From an uncultured Collinsella sp. (lineage in GTDB: Bacteria; Actinomycetota; Coriobacteriia; Coriobacteriales; Coriobacteriaceae), in the NCBI GenBank assembly GCA_902465015.1, contig CABQLK010000002.1:37664-101663 (forward strand): DNA of 64,000 nucleotides, given 5' to 3'. How positions within the stretch are numbered: the first letter of the stretch is position 1; each line of letters starts with the position of its first letter. Under the pieces are notes generated by a model. The model saw only the letters and a list, made by a program, of their open reading frames with translations. It searched no databases and was not told where the DNA came from. Both the position numbers and the translations under genes were made by a program. This document shows, piece after piece, positions 58,962-64,000 of the stretch.

Positions 58962-59181
58962 GTCTAAGTCTGTAACAACTGGACCGTTAAAAGTGGGCTA
59001 GGTGTTACAGATTGAGATACTTCCGAACCGCGCCGTCCCTTTGTCTCAATCTGTAACATCTGGGACTGATTTTGCCGAGTTACTGTTACAGATTGAGATT
59101 TTCCCTTGAGGGGGATTCGAATGTCTCGATCTGTAACAGATAGACCGGAAAATGGGTTTTAACTGTTACAGATCGAGACGT
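58962..59181. repeat. Array of three stem-loops built from TCTCRATCTGTAACA
   Basis: Six copies of the 15-nt motif alternate in orientation at about 58964, 59004, 59043, 59087, 59123 and 59164. Each neighbouring inverted pair encloses 25-30 nt of different sequence (GGACCG..., GGGACTGATTTT..., GACCGGAAAATGG...). The array fills the 430-nt gap between the DeoR gene and the pseudouridine synthase gene together with the REP-like elements. No gene is present. Confidence 0.8.
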
Positions 59182-59209
59182 TTTGGGACCGCGGCTGAGC
59201 CATTGTGGC

Positions 59210-59249
59210 AAAACCACCACAAAGGTGCCTGTCCCCATTGTGGTGGTTT
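59210..59249. repeat. Dispersed hairpin repeat at the pseudouridine synthase stop codon
   Basis: AAACCACCACAA (59211-59222) pairs with TTGTGGTGGTTT (59238-59249) around AGGTGCCTGTCCCCA. The last bases overlap the TAA stop (59248-59250). On the minus strand the hairpin is followed by TTTTG and should terminate transcription. Confidence 0.78.
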
Positions 59250-59907
59250 AGGGCTCCCAGGGGCAGGGGGCTTCGATGTAGATGTGCTCGCCGGTTACGG
59301 GATGCGTGAAGGACATGCTGTGGGCATGGAGCATGAGGCCGCAGGGGCGCGGCGTTCCGTACAGGTCGTCGCCAACCAGGGGATGGCGCTCGCTTGCCAG
59401 ATGCACACGGATTTGGTGCTTGCGGCCGGTGAGCAACTCGACATCGATATACGAGCGCGTGGGCAGGCCACGACGGCTCTTAAGGCGCTTGAGTACCTTC
59501 ACGCGCGTTTGAGACGGCTTGCCGCTGGCGCCGACACGCATCTTGCGGCTATCGTGGCGGTCGCGGGCGATGGGCTTGTCGATGAGCTTCTCGTTCCAGT
59601 CGATCTTGCCCTCGGCCAGCGCCAGATAGTGCTTTTTGAAGGCGTGGTCGATCACCATCTGGTCAAAGGCGGGCTGCGTCTGTTTGTCGAGCGAAAACAA
59701 CACCACGCCGGTGGTGTTGCGGTCCAGGCGGTTGAGCGGCTGCATGTCAGTCGCGGCAAAGCCGTCGCCCATCGCCAGCAACAGATCGCTGGCGTAGTCG
59801 GTGAGCGTGCGCTCGCCGGTGCCGTCGCCGTGGACGATCATGCCGGCGGGCTTGTCGATGGCCATGAGCCAAGCGTCGCAGTAGAGGACTTGAGGTTCTT
59901 CGTTCAC
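59248..59907 (-). CDS. RNA pseudouridine synthase, RluA/RluD family
   Basis: The protein has 219 residues, short and without an S4 domain, as in RluA/TruC-type enzymes. The catalytic Asp62 is in NRLDRNTTGVVL; IDKPAGMIVHGDG precedes it, and GRKHQIRVHLASERHPLVGD is the conserved late motif. It isomerises uridines in rRNA or tRNA; the target base cannot be inferred. It is separated by 15 nt from the upstream U32 gene, so the two are likely co-transcribed. Confidence 0.92.
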   Translation of the reverse strand: MNEEPQVLYCDAWLMAIDKPAGMIVHGDGTGERTLTDYASDLLLAMGDGFAATDMQPLNRLDRNTTGVVLFSLDKQTQPAFDQMVIDHAFKKHYLALAEGKIDWNEKLIDKPIARDRHDSRKMRVGASGKPSQTRVKVLKRLKSRRGLPTRSYIDVELLTGRKHQIRVHLASERHPLVGDDLYGTPRPCGLMLHAHSMSFTHPVTGEHIYIEAPCPWEP

Positions 59908-59922
59908 GTGTAAGCCTTTCGG

Positions 59923-62418
59923 TTAGCTGATTCCCACAAACATGCAGCCCGAGGTCGCCCCGCGTAGGCGGGCGGCGGGCTTGCGGCCGGCTTGAGCCGC
60001 CTCGACGGCGCGACGGACGCGAGCGACAGCACGGCCAATCTCATCGGCCTCGAGCAGGGTTCCGTCGACCATAAGACGACGGACGCCGGCGTCGAGCAAC
60101 TGCGGTACCTGCGGCGTAAGGTCGATGGGGTAGGCGTCGTACAAGCGAGAGCGGCCATGGATGTCGGTGCGCACGGGCATGACCTTGCCGTCGATATTCT
60201 TGAGCGACAGCTTGCGGGCGCGCAGGCGGCAGTTGGCGCAATCGTGGATGCAGCCATTGGCAACCTGCAGGATGCAGTGCTCGCTCGTCATGACGCGCGG
60301 GCGGCCAAAGACGGTGATGCCCAGAGCCGCGGGCGCGGCGGCGCCGAGCGAGACAATCTCGTCGAGCGTGATCTCGGGCGAGAGCCAAAACGCACCGGCT
60401 CCGCGCTCGGCAAGCGCCTCCATGCAGGGCGTGTTATGCACCGGCAGGCAAGAGCGAATCTCGGCCGTGGCGCCGGCATGCGCGGCTACGGCGAGCTCGG
60501 AGATATTGCCGACGGCGACGGTGGCTCCGGCATTGATCCAGGGATCGACGCGTACGTGGTCAACGGCGCGGCAGACCTCGTCGAGCACGGGTACGATGCC
60601 CTGCTCAAATGTATCGGCGGGGGAGAGCTCGGCCGCATCGAGCGCGTCGGTGGTCATGTAGATGCGCGTTACACCCTCGGCGCGAGCGGCCTCGGCGGCC
60701 TCGAGCGAGGTGACGGTGGCGCAGATCTGCGGCTCATCGCGGTAGTGCTCGGGCGCGGGGCGGGAATCACTGGTTACAATCGCCGGAATCTCGAGCGTTT
60801 TCGCGCGCTCCTCGTACGGCGCCAGAATGGCCTCTTCCAGCGCCTTACAAGCGGCGGCGCGCACCTTGTGCACGGCGGAAAAGCCCATACCGCAGCCGGC
60901 GTCGAGCGAAACGTCAAAGCTTGCGGCCTCAAAGGGAGAGGAGCCCATGCGCCCGACGTGCTCAACCAGATCGGATGCCTCGACGGCGCGGGTCTTGGCA
61001 GCCTCGACGGTAAAGCCCGTGGCCGTGGCCGTAAGCGAAGGATCGTCGCAACAGGTGAGCGTAACGGCAAACGGCTCGCCCAGACGCGCCACAACGGACA
61101 CGTCTACGGCGCGGCGGCGCAGCACATCGCGCTTGAGCGCGGCGCCGGCGGCGTCAATGGCGCGCTGGCTTCGAATCACGCGCACGCGGCAGCCCTCGGG
61201 CATGCTACGGGGCACGCGACACTCGATAACATCGCCGGCAGCGGCATCATCGGCGGCAATGGTGGTCAGGAACTGGTCAAACTCGTTATCGTGGCGAAGC
61301 TCCAGCAGGTCGCCCTTGCCCACGGGCTCAAACAGCTCAATGCGGGCGATGGCGGCGCGGCGACGGCGATCGTCGGGCTTGAGTCCGCGTACATCGCGGT
61401 TGGCCAGGCGGCTGCCCAGCACCGTGCCCACAATCTGGCCGCGGTTGTTGGAGCGCTCGTAGCTCATCATCTCGTCGCCCGAGGTACCGTCTTGGTAGGC
61501 GTGCGTAAAGTCGCGGTTAAAGCAGCGCTTGAGCTGTCGCTGGCGGGCGGCATCCTCATCCTTAGAGGTCGAAACATCGGCAAGCATGTCATCAATCTGA
61601 TGACGGTACACGTCGACGATGGAATACACGTAATCGGGGGCCTTCATGCGGCCCTCGAGCTTGAGCGATGCGGCACCGGCGTCATACAGACGGCGAACAA
61701 GCTGCGATGTGTTGGTGTCGCGCGGGCACAGCGCGCGCTCGCGACCGGCAGGGGAGAGCGAGCGGCCGTTCTCGTCAATTAGCTCGTAGGGTAGGCGGCA
61801 GGGCTGGGCGCACATGCCGCGGTTGGCCGAGCGACCAGCCATGGCAAAGCTCGACAGCAGGCACAGACCCGAGTAGCAAAAGCAGATGGCACCGTGGCTA
61901 AAGACCTCGAGGTCCACATCGGGTGCGGCGTCGTGGATAGCGGCGATCTCGTCGATGGAGAGCTCGCGCGAGAGGGTCACGCGGTCGGCGCCCTGCTCGC
62001 GGCACCAAAGCGTTCCGCGGTCGTCATGGATGTTCGCCTGGGTCGAGATGTGCGTCTCGATGCCGGGCATGGCGCGCTTGACCTCAAAGAACAGACCCCA
62101 GTCCTGGATAATGAAGGCATCGGCGCCCAGCGTGGAGCAGCGATGGATGAGTTGCAGCGCATCGCTCATCTCGGACTGCTTGATGACGATGTTTACCGTG
62201 ACGTAGACGCGCGACCCGGCTAGATGCGCGGCACGGCAGGCCTGCTCAAAGGCCTCGTCGGTAAAGTTGGTTGCCTTGCGGCGGGCGTTGAAGCTGCCCA
62301 TGCCGCAGTAGATGGCGTCTGCCCCGGCAGCGAGCGCGGCGGCAAAGGGCTCCGGGCCTCCGGCGGGGGCCAAGAGCTCGGGTCTGCGGTTGGTGGTTCG
62401 ACTGGCGGTTGCGGTCAT
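59923..62418 (-). CDS. U32-family peptidase-like protein (RNA hydroxylation type)
   Basis: The protein has 831 residues. The N-terminal U32 module (about 13-300) begins RRPELLAPAGGPEPFAAALA, then AIYCGMGSFNARRKATNF and DWGLFFEVKRAMPGIETHIS, and holds Cys residues in HGAICFCYSGLCLLS and GMCAQPCRLPYEL. A middle segment (about 300-640) resembles the DUF3656-type linker. The C-terminal part has a further Cys cluster, NGCIHDCANCRLRA. U32 proteins with this layout (RlhA/TrhP relatives) are involved in prephenate-dependent hydroxylation of 23S rRNA or tRNA, which would suit the adjacent pseudouridine synthase gene. The older label, peptidase or collagenase, is less likely. Confidence 0.88.
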   Translation of the reverse strand: MTATASRTTNRRPELLAPAGGPEPFAAALAAGADAIYCGMGSFNARRKATNFTDEAFEQACRAAHLAGSRVYVTVNIVIKQSEMSDALQLIHRCSTLGADAFIIQDWGLFFEVKRAMPGIETHISTQANIHDDRGTLWCREQGADRVTLSRELSIDEIAAIHDAAPDVDLEVFSHGAICFCYSGLCLLSSFAMAGRSANRGMCAQPCRLPYELIDENGRSLSPAGRERALCPRDTNTSQLVRRLYDAGAASLKLEGRMKAPDYVYSIVDVYRHQIDDMLADVSTSKDEDAARQRQLKRCFNRDFTHAYQDGTSGDEMMSYERSNNRGQIVGTVLGSRLANRDVRGLKPDDRRRRAAIARIELFEPVGKGDLLELRHDNEFDQFLTTIAADDAAAGDVIECRVPRSMPEGCRVRVIRSQRAIDAAGAALKRDVLRRRAVDVSVVARLGEPFAVTLTCCDDPSLTATATGFTVEAAKTRAVEASDLVEHVGRMGSSPFEAASFDVSLDAGCGMGFSAVHKVRAAACKALEEAILAPYEERAKTLEIPAIVTSDSRPAPEHYRDEPQICATVTSLEAAEAARAEGVTRIYMTTDALDAAELSPADTFEQGIVPVLDEVCRAVDHVRVDPWINAGATVAVGNISELAVAAHAGATAEIRSCLPVHNTPCMEALAERGAGAFWLSPEITLDEIVSLGAAAPAALGITVFGRPRVMTSEHCILQVANGCIHDCANCRLRARKLSLKNIDGKVMPVRTDIHGRSRLYDAYPIDLTPQVPQLLDAGVRRLMVDGTLLEADEIGRAVARVRRAVEAAQAGRKPAARLRGATSGCMFVGIS

Positions 62419-62536
62419 ATCCTGCCTTTCAAAATGCTCAGATATTCAAAAGTATAGTGGTGCCGTTGCGGCAGGCGATGCCCGTGCTCCAAGCGGGATA
62501 AAGTCTTCAGCAGCTTGGGCTGGCTGACCCCGTGAA

Positions 62537-62553
62537 GAACCGTTCAGCGGTTC
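62537..62553. other. Small hairpin in the ridA upstream region
   Basis: GAACCG-TTCAG-CGGTTC. The 299-nt region from the U32 start to ridA also holds a direct repeat AATATTCTYGC (about 62575 and 62594) before the ridA promoter, which could be a regulator site. Confidence 0.4.
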
Positions 62554-62600
62554 GGGGAAACCGTTGGGCGATAAAATATTCTCGCAAACTGATAATATTC

Positions 62601-62629
62601 TTGCATCGCATGGAAACCTTGATTACTAT
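62601..62629 (+). promoter_or_regulatory. ridA promoter
   Basis: TTGCAT (62601-62606), a 17-nt spacer and TACTAT (62624-62629). The AATATTCTYGC repeats lie just upstream. Confidence 0.6.
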
Positions 62630-62717
62630 CCCAATCAAGCGCGGTGTTCAGACCGAACTGTGCCTCCCGGTGCGAACGCCGCGCTCACGCTTTCTAGTTA
62701 ACCGTAAGGAGAAAAAC

Positions 62718-63095
62718 ATGAGCAAGACCGTCGTGTCTTCCGATAACGCACCCGCAGCCATCGGCCCGTATTCCCCCGGTATCCAGGTCGGCAACATGGT
62801 GTTCCTGTCCGGCCAGCTGGGCATCGATCCCGCGACCGGCAAGATGCCCGAGGGCGTCGAGGCCCAGGCCAAGCAGTCCCTCGCCAACGTCGAGGCTCTG
62901 CTGACCGCTGCCGGTGCCACCTTTGCCGATGTCGTCAAGACCACGGTCTACCTGGCCGACATCGCCGACTTCGCCGCCGTGAACGAGATCTACGCCTCCA
63001 AGTTCGAGGCCCCGTTCCCCGCGCGCAGCGCCTTCCAGGTTGCCGCCCTTCCGGCTGGCGGTCTGGTCGAGATCGAGGTCGTCGCTGCTCTCTAA
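62718..63095 (+). CDS. ridA: RidA-family 2-iminobutanoate/2-iminopropanoate deaminase
   Basis: The protein has 125 residues from the ATG at 62718, after TAAGGAG. NAPAAIGPYSPGIQVGNMVF, then FLSGQLGIDPATGKMPEG, with the catalytic Arg in PFPARSAFQVAALP and Glu in VEIEVVAAL. It hydrolyses reactive enamine/imine products of PLP enzymes, protecting cells from damage. It converges with a YheO-type regulator gene and shares its terminator. Confidence 0.97.
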   Translation: MSKTVVSSDNAPAAIGPYSPGIQVGNMVFLSGQLGIDPATGKMPEGVEAQAKQSLANVEALLTAAGATFADVVKTTVYLADIADFAAVNEIYASKFEAPFPARSAFQVAALPAGGLVEIEVVAAL

Positions 63096-63125
63096 GGCGT
63101 TGGCCACAACTAAACATGACATGCA

Positions 63126-63163
63126 AAAAGACCCTGCAGCGCGTGCGAGCTGCAGGGTCTTTT
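63126..63163. terminator. Bidirectional terminator between ridA and the YheO-like gene
   Basis: AAAAGACCCTGCAGC (63126-63140) pairs with GCTGCAGGGTCTTTT (63149-63163), a perfect 15-bp stem with A and T tracts on its two sides. Confidence 0.9.
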
Positions 63164-63207
63164 GTCAAGTGACGGATCGCTTGTGGAGCCGCGCTTCATT
63201 TTGCTCG

Positions 63208-63864
63208 TTAGCCTTCCTTGCGGACTTTTTGCAGGTAGCGGTAGACGCTGGGCTCTGAGATGCCCAGCGCGGCGGCGGCGCAGGCAACAGCGCCCTTGAG
63301 CATGAACACTCCGTTGCCGTTGAGGTGGCGAATGACGTCCACGCGGTCGCTCTGACCAAGCGACGCTATATCCAGCCCACGCGCGCTCAGCAACTCGGCA
63401 ATGCTGCGGTCGATGAGCTCCTGTGTAGACTCCGAAAGGCTTTCGACCTCGATAGGGGCGGGCTCCGTGCGCGTCGGCGCCGCGTCGAAGCACGCCATGA
63501 GCTGCTGCGCCATGGCGTTGATGGAGCGCACGGTCGAGAGGTCGGTGTTGACGCAGAGCATACCGACGATCTCGTCATTCTCGCGGATAAAGTACGTCGC
63601 TGACTCCAACGTTTTGCCGCCGGCACCGCGCCCCTCGTAGCCCGTAATAAACGGCAGGTCGCGATACTTGGCGTCGTGCATGATCTTGAGTGCCAGATCG
63701 GTGGCGGGACCGCCGACCTTGCGGCCGCTCACGATGCCGTTGCGAATATCGACGATGGCGTGGTCGGGATCCGAGAAATCGTGCAGCACGATTTCGCTGT
63801 TTTTGCCGAGTATCTGCTCCAGAAAATCGACCATCGGCAAAAAGCGACGTACGGTCTCGTTCAC
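63208..63864 (-). CDS. YheO-like PAS/HTH transcriptional regulator
   Basis: The protein has 218 residues from the GTG at 63864, six bases after AAAGGAG; the longer frame to 63915 lacks support. The N-terminal YheO-type PAS domain (about 10-120) has RFLPMVDFLEQILGKNSEIV, LHDFSDPDHAIVDIRNG and ENDEIVGMLCVNTDLS. The C-terminal HTH_22-like region (about 165-215) has SDRVDVIRHLNGNGVFMLKG and ALGISEPSVYRYLQKVRKEG. Members are often encoded beside ridA and sense a metabolite linked to amino-acid or D-amino-acid catabolism; the ligand here is unknown. 63865-64000 shows nothing else. Confidence 0.92.
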   Translation of the reverse strand: MNETVRRFLPMVDFLEQILGKNSEIVLHDFSDPDHAIVDIRNGIVSGRKVGGPATDLALKIMHDAKYRDLPFITGYEGRGAGGKTLESATYFIRENDEIVGMLCVNTDLSTVRSINAMAQQLMACFDAAPTRTEPAPIEVESLSESTQELIDRSIAELLSARGLDIASLGQSDRVDVIRHLNGNGVFMLKGAVACAAAALGISEPSVYRYLQKVRKEG

Positions 63865-64000
63865 GGGCAACTCCTTTGGGTGAAATCGGAAATGTTCATA
63901 ACAATTTTTTCTCATGGTAACACGCTGCCCATCATCTCGTATATCCGCAGGTACATTGCGTAATGCAGACGAACGGTAGGAATTTAGCGGTAAACGGTTG

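Noticed and set aside
58962..59181. Possible CRISPR array
   Set aside because: The repeats alternate in orientation, are only 15 nt, the spacers are unequal, and no cas gene is near.

Overview
The window looks like a chromosomal segment of a high-GC, human-gut-type member of the Coriobacteriia, most like Collinsella. This is inferred from the combination of GC-rich Actinobacterial-type RNA polymerase subunits, a Clostridium-like type II fatty-acid synthesis operon (fabH-acpP-fabK-fabD-fabG-fabF-accB-fabZ-accC-accDA), short purine-rich ribosome-binding sites, frequent GTG/TTG starts, and LPXTG-like anchoring. No rRNA, tRNA, CRISPR array, prophage or transposase gene was recognised.

Layout. 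1-8.6 kb, all on the minus strand: a partial BMP-domain protein, an MscS channel, a wall-anchored 5'-nucleotidase, a three-gene ABC importer (binding protein, permease, ATPase) and a WYL-type regulator. 8.9-20.3 kb: asnS, a glucose-type PTS EIIA, an alpha/beta hydrolase, a fused FeoA-FeoB iron transporter, an MFS exporter, a GH13 glycosidase coupled to a DNA glycosylase, an unknown protein and an aminotransferase. 20.4-37.2 kb: information-processing core: rplJ-rplL, galU, rpoB-rpoC, then a two-gene ECF sigma/anti-sigma cassette set between long repeats, then rpsL-rpsG-fusA-rpsJ. tuf is absent from its usual place. 37.3-47.4 kb: birA, divergent from the ten-gene fatty-acid operon whose AccB it would biotinylate. 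47.5-50.6 kb: a PTS EIIC, a cation efflux protein and a histidine phosphatase. 50.7-56.7 kb: rplC-rplD-rplW, rplB-rpsS-rplV-rpsC-rplP-rpmC-rpsQ, rplN-rplX, ending at a strong terminator without rplE onward. 57-64 kb: a Gfo/Idh/MocA oxidoreductase with a DeoR regulator, an RluA-type pseudouridine synthase, a U32 protein, and ridA opposite a YheO-type regulator.

The most unusual content lies between and within the core genes. (a) Three large palindromes share an unpaired core, while their long stems differ in sequence yet remain paired; two of them (194 nt each) bracket the ECF sigma/anti-sigma pair, and a perfect 26-bp inverted repeat lies just inside them. (b) RpoC carries a C-terminal domain that aligns without gaps to the alpha-subunit CTD helices and keeps most of its DNA-contacting residues. 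(c) RpoB has Phe at the position of E. coli Ser531 and an enlarged fork loop. (d) A 20-26-nt motif recurs upstream of rpsL, rplC and rplB. (e) Several families of short hairpin repeats sit at gene ends, some abutting stop codons.

All calls come from reading the sequence; no database search was run.
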